Positions 1 to 9,554 are shown, numbered from the stretch's first letter. The stretch is 64,000 bases of DNA from Pseudoalteromonas shioyasakiensis (GCA_013391845.1 CP058414.1:3148501-3212500), one strand, 5' to 3'. The notes: generated from the sequence alone by a model not told the origin. Program-made: numbers and translations.

Positions 1-708
1 AATGAAAAGCATACTAAGCGCACTTGCAATCGCTGTTAGAGCAAACATCCTTAGTAACAAAATTAAGACATTCCCTGCACCACCAGCAAAAGTGCCTTTA
101 AAGCTTAATGGGTAGCCATGAAAAACCATTAAATATAATACGTTAAAAAGCCCTACCCGCATCCCGTCAATTTCATGGGTATCACCATTTTTTAAGTAAA
201 TTTCACACACTTGCAAGGTGGGTAATCTAACTCGTGGTTCGCCAAACTTTCGTTTGCGTTTTAGATCCATTGTATAGTGAAATAACACCTCTGCGATTTC
301 ATTTTTAGCAATTGTGATGGGACGATTTTGGTGCTTTTTAAACGTCAACTTATCAACTTTAAGCTCATCCTTGCTTATGCTCATTGCCCATTTAGAACCA
401 AAGCCATACTTCTTGTAAGTCATGACGCGCTTAGTAATAAACACCAATAAAAAGCTTGTAAGGCAAATTAAAAAAGCCAACCATGGTTTAACAACATCTT
501 CTAAATAAAAACTAGATAACGAAATCGCAGATACCATGAGCGCAAAAATCACTTCGCTCCATCCTGATAACGTCGCTAAGCCTGGCAAAGATTCTAGTTC
601 TGTTAATGAATCTTCGGTTAGTGACGATTTTCCTTTAAAGGCTGCATATCGAAACCATTTTTTATCATTTAAATCCAGTTCTAGTGAGTGCTTAGCCATC
701 GAGCCCAT
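1..708 (-). CDS. Small membrane protein, unknown function (3' end cut by window edge)
   Basis: Not in a family I can name. Reading leftward from an ATG at 708, with an AAGGGA ribosome site five bases upstream, the frame stays open for 236 codons to the window edge, so the C-terminus is missing. Two strongly hydrophobic segments lie at about residues 50-73 and 78-96, followed by a basic KKYGFGSKW stretch, a soluble middle part and a C-terminal hydrophobic segment after GGAGN. It is clearly paralogous to the protein at 9963-10685: both share an ISKD motif, MRVGLF, LYL, and KGT.AGGAGN at matching places. The order of soluble and membrane parts suggests an inner-membrane protein with a PH-like cytoplasmic domain, but that is inference. 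Confidence 0.75.
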   Translation of the reverse strand, partial: MGSMAKHSLELDLNDKKWFRYAAFKGKSSLTEDSLTELESLPGLATLSGWSEVIFALMVSAISLSSFYLEDVVKPWLAFLICLTSFLLVFITKRVMTYKKYGFGSKWAMSISKDELKVDKLTFKKHQNRPITIAKNEIAEVLFHYTMDLKRKRKFGEPRVRLPTLQVCEIYLKNGDTHEIDGMRVGLFNVLYLMVFHGYPLSFKGTFAGGAGNVLILLLRMFALTAIASALSMLFI

Positions 709-898
709 AAAAATCCCTTTTGTATTAATGCTTAATAGAAGCAACCTTTTTATTCCTTAAACTTATACATAACCAGAGCTCGCTCGTAAATACTTAAAGA
801 ACTAATAAGTTAAGCCCCCTTAGCCAATGAACGTGCTGTATTTAATGAAAAACCAGCTAAGCTTCGTATAACAAAGAAATTTATATATGTGAGCTGAT

Positions 899-1372
899 AT
901 GGAGCGCCTTTTTCAAAATAGCCGGTTTTTAGTCATCATCGCGATTATCACTACAGCAATTTCGTCATTACTTGTTTATATAACCTGTGTGAACATCGTT
1001 TTTAATGTTGTTAAAACGACACTTATATCATTGCCTAACTCTGCTAAGGGAGGGAAAGAGATGATAGTCGAGCTTTTAAAAATTCTCGACTTATTACTTA
1101 TCGGTATTACTCTTCAAGTTATTACCATCAGCCTGTACCGGCTATTCATTTCGCCTGCAACCACAAAGAGTAGCCAGTTTTTGGCCGCCTTTCATATCGA
1201 AGATTTTCATGACTTAAAAATTACCTTAGTACAGGTAACATCTGTCATTTTAGTGATTCTATTTTTAGAGCACGCCGTTGAGTTTGGCGGCACAATAGAA
1301 ACCCTTTACCTTGGCATTTCTATTGCGATTGTCGTTGCCGCTTCGACCTTTGCATGGCGCTCAATGAAATAG
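899..1372 (+). CDS. YqhA family (UPF0114) inner membrane protein
   Basis: 157 residues, close to the usual length of the YqhA/UPF0114 family, whose biochemical role is not established. Three to four transmembrane segments are visible at about residues 9-31, 60-83, 110-126 and 133-152. The N-terminal pattern of a short basic start followed by a long hydrophobic helix, and the LLLIGITLQ segment, are typical. It stands alone: the membrane protein on its left is divergent and yqhD on its right is convergent, sharing the hairpin at 1481-1503. Family assignment is fairly confident, function unknown. Confidence 0.75.
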   Translation: MERLFQNSRFLVIIAIITTAISSLLVYITCVNIVFNVVKTTLISLPNSAKGGKEMIVELLKILDLLLIGITLQVITISLYRLFISPATTKSSQFLAAFHIEDFHDLKITLVQVTSVILVILFLEHAVEFGGTIETLYLGISIAIVVAASTFAWRSMK

Positions 1373-1474
1373 TGAACACTCACCTACGTTAGTTTATTTA
1401 TCAGGGTAACGTAGCTGATATTGCTCTTTCATCGCGGCATTAAATCGTTCAAGTAAATCGATTTTTTAAGCACT

Positions 1475-1504
1475 AAAAAAGGCGTAACAAACTATGTTAC
1501 GCCT
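1475..1504. terminator. Bidirectional hairpin terminator between yqhA-like gene and yqhD
   Basis: A 10-bp stem, GGCGTAACA pairing with TGTTACGCC around a short loop (1481-1503), has an A run on its left and TTTAAATTT on its right. It can end transcription of the rightward gene and, more convincingly, of yqhD coming from the right. Confidence 0.7.
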
Positions 1505-1517
1505 TTAAATTTAAGCC

Positions 1518-2672
1518 CTAAAGTGCAAGCGCTAGTATCTGCTTAACCTTTACTAAGTCAATGTCACCATGTTCACCTAGCGTCGTTATTTCATTCTTTT
1601 CTAAGTTTTTAACAACCGCATCGATTGCTTGTTCATCAAGGTCATAGTCAGCAAGGCGTGTTTTCACAGCCATGGCTTCGAAGAAGTCTTGCACTGCTTT
1701 AATCGTTTTATCGATTTGTTCGGCTTCATCACTATAATTAAAACCAAATACTCGCTCACCAAGCTGTTGTATTTTAATAGACTTTTGCTCTTTTTGAACA
1801 TGCATTAGCGCAGGTAAAACAATAGCCAGCGTTTGGGCGTGATCAAGATTGTAAAGTGCTGTTAATTCATGACCAATCATATGCGTAGACCAATCTTGCG
1901 GTACACCCTGACCAATCAAACCATTCAGTGCCATTGTAGCCGACCACATAACATTGGCTCTTACATCATAGTTTTGCGGCTCACTCAGAGCTTTAGGCCC
2001 TTCGCTAATCAAGGTTTGTAAAATACCTTCTGCAAAGCGGTCTTGTAATGGCGCGTTTACTGGGTAAGTTAAGTACTGCTCAATAACGTGTACAAACGCA
2101 TCTACAACACCATTGCTTACTTGGCGTTCTGGTAACGAAAAAGTATATTCAGGATCAAGTACTGCAAAAACAGGTTGCACACTCGGTGATGAAAAAGCAC
2201 GTTTTTGTGACGTCTCTTTTTTAGTAACCACTGAGTTACCGTTACTCTCAGAGCCAGTTGCAGGTAAAGTTAATACCGCACCGATAGGTAACGGGTTACT
2301 AAACTCAGCACCTTTAACAAGGATATCCCACGGCTCACCTGCAAAGTTATAAGCTGCTGCAACAAACTTAGCGCCATCAATAACACTGCCACCGCCAACA
2401 GCTAGAATAAAGTTAACATTCTGCTCTTTAGCAGTTGCCACAGCTTGCATTAGTGTTTCGTATGTTGGGTTAGGTTCAACACCACCAAACTCTATAACGT
2501 CAACATCGGCTAATGCACTCATAGCTTGGTCGTATACGCCATTTTTCTTTATTGAGCCACCACCAAAAAGTAATAGTACTTTAGCGTTTTCTGGTAAACG
2601 TGAAGTGATCTCACTCACTTGACCTTTACCAAACAAAATTTCGGTTTGATTTTTATAAATAAAGTTCAACAT
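1518..2672 (-). CDS. yqhD: NADPH-dependent aldehyde/alcohol dehydrogenase YqhD
   Basis: 384 residues, an iron-containing alcohol dehydrogenase (group III) that follows E. coli YqhD along its whole length. YqhD reduces short aldehydes such as methylglyoxal, glyoxal and acrolein with NADPH in the cytoplasm. Visible are the GGGS nucleotide-binding turns (about residues 37-40 and 93-96), LPATGSESN, and the metal ligands: D and H four apart in GVVDAFVH, then two His in THMIGHEL and LDHAQT. It is followed downstream in the same direction by nothing and preceded by the DJ-1/PfpI gene 43 bases away, so the two probably form one operon facing a divergent LysR gene. In E. coli yqhD is controlled by an AraC regulator (YqhC); here a LysR replaces it by position. 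Confidence 0.93.
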   Translation of the reverse strand: MLNFIYKNQTEILFGKGQVSEITSRLPENAKVLLLFGGGSIKKNGVYDQAMSALADVDVIEFGGVEPNPTYETLMQAVATAKEQNVNFILAVGGGSVIDGAKFVAAAYNFAGEPWDILVKGAEFSNPLPIGAVLTLPATGSESNGNSVVTKKETSQKRAFSSPSVQPVFAVLDPEYTFSLPERQVSNGVVDAFVHVIEQYLTYPVNAPLQDRFAEGILQTLISEGPKALSEPQNYDVRANVMWSATMALNGLIGQGVPQDWSTHMIGHELTALYNLDHAQTLAIVLPALMHVQKEQKSIKIQQLGERVFGFNYSDEAEQIDKTIKAVQDFFEAMAVKTRLADYDLDEQAIDAVVKNLEKNEITTLGEHGDIDLVKVKQILALAL

Positions 2673-2715
2673 TTAAATGCCCCTTAAATTAGGTTTAAAT
2701 TGCTAATTAGTTAAT

Positions 2716-3549
2716 TTACTTAGCTAACATTTCTAAAAGCTTTTCTGCTAATAATTTATCTGAAAACGGGTTTTGCCCCGTAATGAGTTCGCGGTCAACA
2801 ACCACGTTTGGCTGCCACTCACTAGCGAATGCCATATTTCCACCGGCGTTTTCCATTGCCATAGCGGGATAGAACTTAAGCTTTTTACCTTCTAAACTGC
2901 TTTCAAAAACACGCTCTTCTGGGTTTGAAAAAATAGTCATTTTATAACCGTCATAAATCCAGTTATTGGCCGCTGCCTTTTCGCCATCTTTTATCGCTTG
3001 ATAATAAGAATTTGGCTGAACTTGTGCCGACAACAATGTAATTGGGCCATGGCAAATTGCCGCTGTTGGTTTACCTTGCTTATTAAAGTGACGCAAAATT
3101 TCACCCACTTCTGGGTTGTTTGCTAAATCAATTAAAGGTGCATGGCCGCCTGGGATAAACACAGCCTCATATTGGCTTAAGTCACCCGCTAAAATTTCGC
3201 TTAAACTCGCGGTGTCGTTGATATCAGGTAAGGATGCTACAAAACGCTGAATGCTCTGCATTTTAGCTTCATCACCATCAAAGTAATCGGTACTCACTGA
3301 TTTTTTATCTACTTGAGGCGCATTACCTTTGGGTGTTGCAAGTACAAGCTCATAACCCGCATCGACTAATGCTTTCGCAGGCACACCAAACTCATTTAGG
3401 TAGTAGCCTGTTTCAATACTCTGGCCGTCAGCTAAATCCATGGTTGTTTCACTTGATAAAATAACCAAAACTTCGCCTTCACCCGCCACTGCAAACATCG
3501 ACATAGTTGATGCAGCAACAAGCGTTAGTCGCTGTAATATCTTTTTCAT
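2716..3549 (-). CDS. Exported DJ-1/PfpI family protein (Hsp31-like, type 1 glutamine amidotransferase fold)
   Basis: 277 residues beginning with a signal peptide (MKKILQRLTLVAASTMSMFA, cleavage likely after AVA), so it should act in the periplasm. The nucleophile elbow AAICHGP places the reactive Cys at residue 166 followed by His167; a nearby GGHAP supplies the usual Gly-rich turn. Family members are glyoxalase/deglycase or chaperone-like enzymes dealing with reactive carbonyls. It is transcribed with yqhD, which also removes aldehydes, and divergently from a LysR gene, so a carbonyl-stress role fits. Start chosen at 3549 with AGAGGACGAG upstream. An ordinary amidotransferase or peptidase activity cannot be excluded. 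Confidence 0.85.
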   Translation of the reverse strand: MKKILQRLTLVAASTMSMFAVAGEGEVLVILSSETTMDLADGQSIETGYYLNEFGVPAKALVDAGYELVLATPKGNAPQVDKKSVSTDYFDGDEAKMQSIQRFVASLPDINDTASLSEILAGDLSQYEAVFIPGGHAPLIDLANNPEVGEILRHFNKQGKPTAAICHGPITLLSAQVQPNSYYQAIKDGEKAAANNWIYDGYKMTIFSNPEERVFESSLEGKKLKFYPAMAMENAGGNMAFASEWQPNVVVDRELITGQNPFSDKLLAEKLLEMLAK

Positions 3550-3655
3550 AACTCGTCCTCTTAGAAAGTGAAGCCATCATAGTTGGTTTGCGGGGCGAGT
3601 AGAATTCGGATAAATTAAGAGGAGCAATCAGAATATTTATGGCTCGTACAGTTAC

Positions 3656-4555
3656 ATGTCTTATCTCACGCAATTAAAAACCTTTGTTGAAGTTTATCGT
3701 TGTAAAAATATTACGAAGGCAGCGGCTAATTTAGGCTTATCTCAGCCTTCGGTAACCTCACACATTCAAGCAATGGAAGCTGTAGTTGGTAAACCTTTAT
3801 TTGAGCGCAAAGCCCGCGGTGTTACCCCCACTGCAGCAGCACATGATCTAGCGCTTCAGGTTTCTGGTCATATCGATATATTAGAGCAAAAAATCATGTC
3901 GATACGGGCACGTTCTGATGCCGCACATGGCACTATAAATATCGCAGGACCTGCCGAATATATTAGTAGTGTGTCAGGGCCACAAATTGCCAACTTACTG
4001 CAATCTGGCAATGTGAACCTTGTTCTGCATATTGGTAATAAGGTGAGTATTTTTGACGCATTACAATCAGGTACTGCAGATATTGCTATTGCCGCATCAG
4101 CGCCTGATCCAGCACTATTTGATAGCCTAGTGCTCGACAAAGAAAAGCTAATTTTGGTGATGAACCGTTTACATGGCCGAGAAATCAAAGACAGCACCAT
4201 TACCGCAGATTTACTCTCTAGCTACAATGTCGTTGCTTATGATGAAGAGCTGCCTTTGATAAGACAATACTTTGAAGCTGTATTCAACGCAAAATGCCAC
4301 TCAAACGTCATTGCTATTTGCCCAGATATACGTGCTATTAGCAATATTATTCGCTCAGGCATTGGCTATTCTGTATTACCCGATTACCTATGTCGCGATC
4401 AGATAAAAGCCGGAGAGCTTGTGCAACTAGGGCCCGAAGGCCCAGAAAACATAATTTACTTAGTTTGGAACAAAGGGGCACTAAAGCACCCCCGTATTGC
4501 ATTTGCCAAAGATGTTATTTCGGCCTTTGCAAATATTAACTACTTTGCAAACTAA
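3656..4555 (+). CDS. LysR family transcriptional regulator
   Basis: 299 residues, the standard LysR length. The N-terminal winged helix-turn-helix is clear (residues 3-60, with AAANLGLSQPSVTSHIQAME and FERKARGV), followed by a periplasmic-binding-protein-like effector domain from about residue 88. The gene starts 106 bp from the divergent DJ-1/yqhD pair and is the obvious candidate regulator of it; the shared intergenic space would hold the operator. Its 3' end overlaps the convergent isochorismatase gene by 20 bases. The effector is unknown; a reactive carbonyl is a guess from context. Confidence 0.9.
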   Translation: MSYLTQLKTFVEVYRCKNITKAAANLGLSQPSVTSHIQAMEAVVGKPLFERKARGVTPTAAAHDLALQVSGHIDILEQKIMSIRARSDAAHGTINIAGPAEYISSVSGPQIANLLQSGNVNLVLHIGNKVSIFDALQSGTADIAIAASAPDPALFDSLVLDKEKLILVMNRLHGREIKDSTITADLLSSYNVVAYDEELPLIRQYFEAVFNAKCHSNVIAICPDIRAISNIIRSGIGYSVLPDYLCRDQIKAGELVQLGPEGPENIIYLVWNKGALKHPRIAFAKDVISAFANINYFAN

Positions 4556-5072
4556 GCAAGGCTTGCTTTGCGTCTAACAGTTTTACTCGTGGGGCAAGCG
4601 CATTTAGTGCGATTAAATGTAGCATTTCAGATACTGTGGTGCTCACATCCGTTATAACTGCCAAATCGTACTCTTTAGCTTGCTCTGAGATAGCAGTATG
4701 AGTCACACAGTTTTGCGTCATCATGCCTGCGATCAAAAGTTTTTTAATTCCATGTTGCTTTAATACATCTTCTAAATTGGTCTGATGAAAGCTGTCAGCA
4801 TAGTGTTTTACAACCACAGGGGCTTCTGGTGCTGCTTTTAAAATATCAGGATGAATATCAACACCTTCTGTACCTTCATTAAAAAATGGCGCTAACCCCT
4901 GAGAAGGATCAGCAACATGCTGAATATGAATAGGTAAAACTCCGCGTTCTGTTGCTTGTTTGATCACATCTACTAGCTGATCTTTTACTTGTTTAGCCTG
5001 CCATAAAGGAAATGCACCATCTTCAAAATAATCATTCTGTAAGTCGATAATTAGTAATGCTGTGTTTGTCAT
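4536..5072 (-). CDS. Isochorismatase-like cysteine hydrolase
   Basis: 178 residues with the complete catalytic triad of the isochorismatase superfamily: Asp10 (LLIIDLQNDY), Lys89 (VVVKHYADSF) and Cys122 (GMMTQNCVTHTA). With a Cys nucleophile it belongs to the nicotinamidase/N-carbamoylsarcosine/ureidoacrylate type, which hydrolyses amides, rather than true isochorismatase. Cytoplasmic, no signal peptide. It lies divergently from the GlxA-type regulator starting at 5192, which probably controls it; such pairs of GlxA regulators and cysteine hydrolases are common. Ribosome site AAAGGG lies upstream of the ATG. Substrate not predictable. Confidence 0.88.
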   Translation of the reverse strand: MTNTALLIIDLQNDYFEDGAFPLWQAKQVKDQLVDVIKQATERGVLPIHIQHVADPSQGLAPFFNEGTEGVDIHPDILKAAPEAPVVVKHYADSFHQTNLEDVLKQHGIKKLLIAGMMTQNCVTHTAISEQAKEYDLAVITDVSTTVSEMLHLIALNALAPRVKLLDAKQALLSLQSS

Positions 5073-5191
5073 TGTATGAGCCCTTTTTCATTTTATTGAA
5101 CCCTAGTTTGCTGAATTTTTAACGTATCAAACAGTGACCCAAATACCATTTATCGATAATATTGGGCCAAAGTGTTTAATAAGGCTTTACC

Positions 5192-6139
5192 ATGAATGTT
5201 GCAGTATTCGCATTTCCTAATATCAGCCCATTTCATCTTGCAGTACCATGTATGGTGTTTGGTGAGGGCGCTCGCTCGGCAGGTATCAAAGAATTTAATT
5301 TAACAGTGTGCAGCGAATGTGAACAGGTAATGCCCTCAAGTGCGGGGTTTGATATTCAAGCGCACCACTCAATAACAAAATTTGATCAGGCAGATATTAT
5401 AATTATTCCGTCTTGGCCATCCCCTGAAACAGCCCCCTCTAAAGAATTAGCAACCAGTTTGCTAAACGCTCATAGCCGTGGCGCTATTATTGTAGGGCTC
5501 TGTTTAGGAGCTTATGCGTTAGCACACATTGGGCTTTTAGATAATATTGAAGCAACCACCCACTGGGCATACAGCGATGACTTTAAAGCTCGCTTTGCAA
5601 AAGTGAAACTTAACAATCAAGTACTTTACCTTGAACATGACCAGCTCTATACATCGGCAGGAACAGCAGCAGCTATTGATTGCTGCTTATATTTGGTTCG
5701 CAAATTTTTAGGAAGCGAGCAAACTAATGCTATTGCCAGAATGATGGTAACGGCTCCGTATCGCACTGGTGGGCAGACACAATTTATTGCCCTACCCGTC
5801 CCCGAAAGTGTTGCTGATGAGCGTTTAGCAAGCTTACTTGAACAGATGCAAGAAAACTTAGCTAGCAACCATACGATTGATACACTCGCAGAGCAAATGC
5901 ACATGAGCCGACGCACCTTTACCCGCCATTTTCAATCGCTTACAGGGCAGAGCGTTGGGCAATGGCTATTAAATCAACGTTTAAACCACGCACAGCGACT
6001 TCTTGAGTCAACTGATTTACCACTAGAACATTTAGCCGAGCAATGCGGCTTTGGTTCATCTGTTACTTTACGCCATCATTTTCGCTCTCAGTTTGGTTTA
6101 TCACCGCGAGACTGGCGTAATGCATTCCGCCAAACATAA
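5192..6139 (+). CDS. GlxA family transcriptional regulator (DJ-1-like domain plus AraC HTH)
   Basis: 315 residues in two parts. Residues 1-190 form a DJ-1/PfpI-like sensor domain with the elbow GLCLGAYALA and the following THWAY motif. Residues 215-313 form a double helix-turn-helix of AraC type (TLAEQMHMSRRTFTRHFQ and LAEQCGFGSSVTLRHHF). This is the architecture of GlxA/CdhR-type activators, which sense small amines or related metabolites. It faces the isochorismatase-like hydrolase across a 119-bp gap and likely controls it. Effector unknown. Confidence 0.9.
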   Translation: MNVAVFAFPNISPFHLAVPCMVFGEGARSAGIKEFNLTVCSECEQVMPSSAGFDIQAHHSITKFDQADIIIIPSWPSPETAPSKELATSLLNAHSRGAIIVGLCLGAYALAHIGLLDNIEATTHWAYSDDFKARFAKVKLNNQVLYLEHDQLYTSAGTAAAIDCCLYLVRKFLGSEQTNAIARMMVTAPYRTGGQTQFIALPVPESVADERLASLLEQMQENLASNHTIDTLAEQMHMSRRTFTRHFQSLTGQSVGQWLLNQRLNHAQRLLESTDLPLEHLAEQCGFGSSVTLRHHFRSQFGLSPRDWRNAFRQT

Positions 6140-6182
6140 AGCTTAGGTATAATTAGTTTTTCGACTCGATTTTGGTTTTTAA

Positions 6183-6491
6183 ATGAAAAAGCTTTCTAAA
6201 GTACAATTAAAACAGCAAGCCCTTGTATTAAATGTTGCCGATACCCTTGAAGAGCAAGGCCGCGCTGAGCTTGAAGGCATGTTGCAATGCTGGTTTGATG
6301 TGGAATACCACTTATTCCCTGGTTCATTGCTTTTGTGTTTTCAATTTGAAAACCAGCAATCACTCGATGCAGCGACCCCAGAGCTATTAAAATGGCAAAA
6401 ACGCCTAAGTGGGGCAATGCTGAAAAAAGGTGTGATTTTAAAAGACATGCGCAGGCATTTAGTATTTACCCTAAAAGGCCCAGACGATTAA
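6183..6491 (+). CDS. Small conserved-looking protein of unknown function
   Basis: 102 residues, starting 43 bases after the GlxA-type gene on the same strand. No signal peptide or membrane segment; the composition is that of a compact soluble alpha/beta protein with a central VEYHLFPGSLLLCFQF strand pair and a C-terminal VILKDMRRHLVFTLKG segment. I do not recognise the family. The frame is clean and base usage matches neighbours, so it is probably real; the ribosome site is weak. Confidence 0.65.
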   Translation: MKKLSKVQLKQQALVLNVADTLEEQGRAELEGMLQCWFDVEYHLFPGSLLLCFQFENQQSLDAATPELLKWQKRLSGAMLKKGVILKDMRRHLVFTLKGPDD

Positions 6492-6498
6492 ATGGGAT

Positions 6499-6760
6499 GA
6501 GTTAGCAAGAGTGTAGCCGCGATTTTATATCGCGTAGTTCTCTTAATACTCACAAAGAGGGTTGAGACGCGCGCTTTAGAGGAAAACAGGATTCAACGCG
6601 CGCGAAATAAATTTCACGCCTACTGGTGAGCATTTCAGCTCACCAGTAGGGTTTTGAGTCTGATAACTGATAGCTCCAAACGTTGGGTTTCGCTTCGCGC
6701 TTCCCAACCTACAAGCTGATGATTCCTTTCCCCTTTACTCTTTACCCTTGTAACTCGCTA
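6499..6760 (+). repeat. Intergenic repeat-module locus 1
   Basis: Contains one copy each of the modules found across the window: GTTAGCAA, then the hairpin GCGATTTTATATCGC (6519-6533), a CACAAAGAGG half-element (6551), the core CGCGAAATAAATTTCACGCC (6601-6620) followed by a GGTGAGCATTTCAGCTCACC hairpin (6625-6644), and the pyrimidine-rich CTTTCCCCTTTACTC/AACTCGCTAACTT module near 6727-6763. Confidence 0.8.
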
Positions 6761-8296
6761 ACTTATTCCAACACCTGCATACTTAACACCAGATAACAAC
6801 GCCATATCTTTGTGCCATGTTGCTAGATCATTAGCATTGAACTTAGCTAAAGAGTCATGACCACATGCCCTTGCCATAACCGACATCAACTCAGTTGAAG
6901 CTTCAAAAAAGTTCTTCAATTGATTTGCTGACTTTTCAATATTTAAGCGCTGACGTAAATCTTGCTTTTGTGTGGCAATCCCTGCTGGGCAGTTATTGGT
7001 ATTACACATACGCGCAGCAACACAGCCAATTGCTTGCATTGCACTATTCGAAATCGCCACCCCATCAGCACCAAGGGCAAGCGCCTTTACAAAATCAATC
7101 GGCAAGCGTAAGCCGCCTGTTATGATCAAAGTAACATCACTTGCACCTTGTTCATCTAAGTACTTTCTTGCTCTGGCAAGTGCAGGAATAGTTGGTACGC
7201 TAATATGATCTCTAAAGATCTCAGGAGCTGCCCCCGTGCCACCACCACGACCATCAAGAATGATGTAATCGGCACTTGCATCGAGTGCAAATTGAATATC
7301 TTTCTCAATATGATTAGCACTTAGTTTAAATCCGATTGGAATACCACCCGTTACCTCGCGCACTCTGTCAGCAAACTTTTTGAAATCGGCCGCACTGTGT
7401 AAATCTTTAAATGTTGGTGGTGAAATCGCCGAAGTACCCGCTTCAATTCCTCTAACCTCAGAGATTTTGCCAACATTTTTGTTGCCTGGTAAATGACCCC
7501 CCGTGCCTGTTTTTGCCCCTTGCCCGCCTTTAAAATGAAAGGCTTGCACGTTTTTTAATTTATCTTCGCTATAACCAAAGCCTGCACTTGCTAACTCATA
7601 AAAATAGCGTGAATTGGCTTGCTGCTCTTCAGGAAGCATACCGCCTTCACCTGAGCAAATACCCGTACCAGCAAGTTCAGCTCCTTTCGCTAAGGAAACT
7701 TTGGCTTCTTCTGATAAAGCACCAAAACTCATATCAGAAACAAACAGCGGAATAGCCAGTTTTAATGGCTTTTTCGCTCGCGGGCCAACCACAAGCTCAG
7801 TATTAACAGCTACATCTTCCATTAAAGGTTGCGTTGCCATTTGTGCGACCATCAACTGTAAGTCATCCCATTTAGGTAATTGATATCGTGGCACCCCCAT
7901 CGACACCATAGGACCATGATGACCAAGCTTTGATAATCCTTCTCGAGCTAATTGATGAATAAGCTCAACGGTAGGTTCCTCTTTAGTTGCTGTAGCAACT
8001 GGCGAATCAGAGGCTTGAATTTGCACGCCCGGCCCTTCTTGACCAACTAGGCTTTGATCAAATTGTTTGTGACTACCATCACAAAATGGCGCATTGGCAG
8101 TGTGCTTACATTGGCATAAATAGGCATCGCCCGACTCTTCTGCTGTAAATGCTTTGGGTTTGAAATCGGTTCCGGCATGTGAGCCGTCACAAAATGGCTG
8201 GTTTTTAGAACGCCCACAGGCACAAAAGTAATACTCTTGCCCCTGTTCTAAGGTGACTTTTTTCGGCGAAACGGCTGCAATTATAGGTTTGCTCAT
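6758..8296 (-). CDS. CDGSH iron-sulfur / glutamate synthase (FMN-binding) domain fusion protein
   Basis: 512 residues. Two consecutive CDGSH motifs bind 2Fe-2S clusters: ligands C25, C27, C36, H40 and C61, C63, C72, H76. From about residue 110 onward the protein is a glutamate-synthase central domain: the FMN/glutamate region with [24 protein letters not shown] and ITGGL, and the 3Fe-4S motif [15 protein letters not shown]. The amidotransferase domain of true GltB is absent, so ammonia or another donor, or a different redox reaction, is likely. The CDGSH part could feed electrons to FMN. It is monocistronic with a repeat locus on both sides. Exact reaction unknown for such stand-alone proteins. 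Confidence 0.9.
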   Translation of the reverse strand: MSKPIIAAVSPKKVTLEQGQEYYFCACGRSKNQPFCDGSHAGTDFKPKAFTAEESGDAYLCQCKHTANAPFCDGSHKQFDQSLVGQEGPGVQIQASDSPVATATKEEPTVELIHQLAREGLSKLGHHGPMVSMGVPRYQLPKWDDLQLMVAQMATQPLMEDVAVNTELVVGPRAKKPLKLAIPLFVSDMSFGALSEEAKVSLAKGAELAGTGICSGEGGMLPEEQQANSRYFYELASAGFGYSEDKLKNVQAFHFKGGQGAKTGTGGHLPGNKNVGKISEVRGIEAGTSAISPPTFKDLHSAADFKKFADRVREVTGGIPIGFKLSANHIEKDIQFALDASADYIILDGRGGGTGAAPEIFRDHISVPTIPALARARKYLDEQGASDVTLIITGGLRLPIDFVKALALGADGVAISNSAMQAIGCVAARMCNTNNCPAGIATQKQDLRQRLNIEKSANQLKNFFEASTELMSVMARACGHDSLAKFNANDLATWHKDMALLSGVKYAGVGIS

Positions 8297-8544
8297 TATT
8301 GTTCCCTCACGGTTGCTACATTACATTGCTATGTTCAAAGTACAGCGATTGAGGTAAGTATTAATTTAAGGCTTACTTGCTTTACAAAGGGTAGTTCAGC
8401 TCAGTTAAAAAACGAGCTCGTAAGCGCCTTAGAATTTACTTAGCTATCACTAATCGACTATATAACCACAACAAGCAGCCAAGATATCAGCCATTTCATA
8501 TTTTAAGGTAAGAGGCAAATCGGTTTATGAACCATTGTGGGAGT

Positions 8545-8962
8545 AATTATCACAAAGAGGAAAAGAGACGCTAAGCTTAAGAGGTATTATTAACAACAAA
8601 TTTGATGGTTTTATTGGGTTACTCATTCACTTCTCACTCTCTTTTCTTTGTGCAAAAAATATTGAACCACAGAGTACACCGAGGCGCTTCGCGCTGCACA
8701 GAGAAAAACAGGGTTAAAAAATAATATTCACAAAGAGGATAAGGGACGCTGCGCTTAAGAGGAAGAGCGGTAGAAGCTTTTAGGTTGATTCTTTATCTTC
8801 TCGTTCACTTCTCTTTATGCTTAAAGATTTGAACCACAGAGTACACCGAGGCGCTTCGCGCTGCACAGAGAAAAACAGTATTCAATACACGCGAAATAAA
8901 TTTCACGCCTACGGGTGAGCATTTCAGCTCATCTGTTGGGTTTTGAGTCTGAAAGCTAATAG
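8545..8962 (+). repeat. Intergenic repeat-module locus 2 (two element copies)
   Basis: The gene-free stretch 8297-8963 holds the upstream region of the CDGSH fusion gene, then this locus. Half-elements starting CACAAAGAGG occur at 8549 and 8730; each is followed by TGAACCACAGAGTACACCGA with the palindromic GGCGCTTCGCGC (8664 and 8830). The first pair is joined by an inverted CTCTTTTCTTTGTG, so each unit has terminal inverted repeats. The AAATAAATTTCACGCCTAC core follows at about 8894-8912 and a TGAGCATTTCAGCTCA hairpin after it. Confidence 0.8.
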
Positions 8963-8963
8963 C

Positions 8964-9554
8964 TTAAAGCTGCTTTTCCACCCCTGCTTGCTTAACATGC
9001 TCAATCAGCTCGGGGAAAAACGCTAAAAACACAGCGTCTAACTGTTGATAATGGCGGGCAATATCTTCAGCGGATCCTGCAAAGTTGTTGGTAAAACGAA
9101 TACGTCTGGCGATGTTATCAAGGGCAAGGCTAACCCCATCGAGCGTTTCATATTCTTTAAACCAATCATTGTTTGTAATACTGGTAACAACTTGCTGCAT
9201 GCGTGAAGGCATCATGGCTTGGCGCGCATTTAAAAGGCCATAACTGTGCTGTTTGAAATCAGCCAATGGTAGGTTATTAAACCGCTGCCAATGCTGAATA
9301 AGAAAGTGATCGAACGCCACATCAATTGCAACACTGGCAAAGCGTTTACGCGCTGGCGAAAAATACTGCTTAGCCTCTTTTACAAGTGGATGTGAGTCGG
9401 TAAACCTATCAACCAAATAATGATTTTCAAGGCCATTTTTAACCGCATCGGATAACTGCTCTGAATATCGACGTCCACCAAAATCACCCAGCAGATTACC
9501 AAAGTGTGAATCAGCCGTCGGTTGTGCTAAATAAAGGTGAGCCAAGTAGTTCAA
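8964..9554 (-). CDS. acpH: Acyl carrier protein phosphodiesterase
   Basis: 196 residues, matching AcpH along its length. The enzyme removes 4'-phosphopantetheine from holo-acyl carrier protein. The N-terminal MNYLAHLYLA, GNLLGDF, the HYLVDRFTDSHP metal-site region and IDVAFDHFLIQHW are characteristic (HD-like metal phosphodiesterase). No ATG is available in frame: an in-frame stop lies six codons upstream of the TTG at 9554, so TTG is the start, giving the family's usual N-terminus. Monocistronic between two repeat loci. Confidence 0.9.
   Translation of the reverse strand: MNYLAHLYLAQPTADSHFGNLLGDFGGRRYSEQLSDAVKNGLENHYLVDRFTDSHPLVKEAKQYFSPARKRFASVAIDVAFDHFLIQHWQRFNNLPLADFKQHSYGLLNARQAMMPSRMQQVVTSITNNDWFKEYETLDGVSLALDNIARRIRFTNNFAGSAEDIARHYQQLDAVFLAFFPELIEHVKQAGVEKQL

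Noticed and set aside
536..760. 74-codon plus-strand frame near the left edge
   Set aside because: It is the antisense of the well-supported membrane-protein gene at 1-708.
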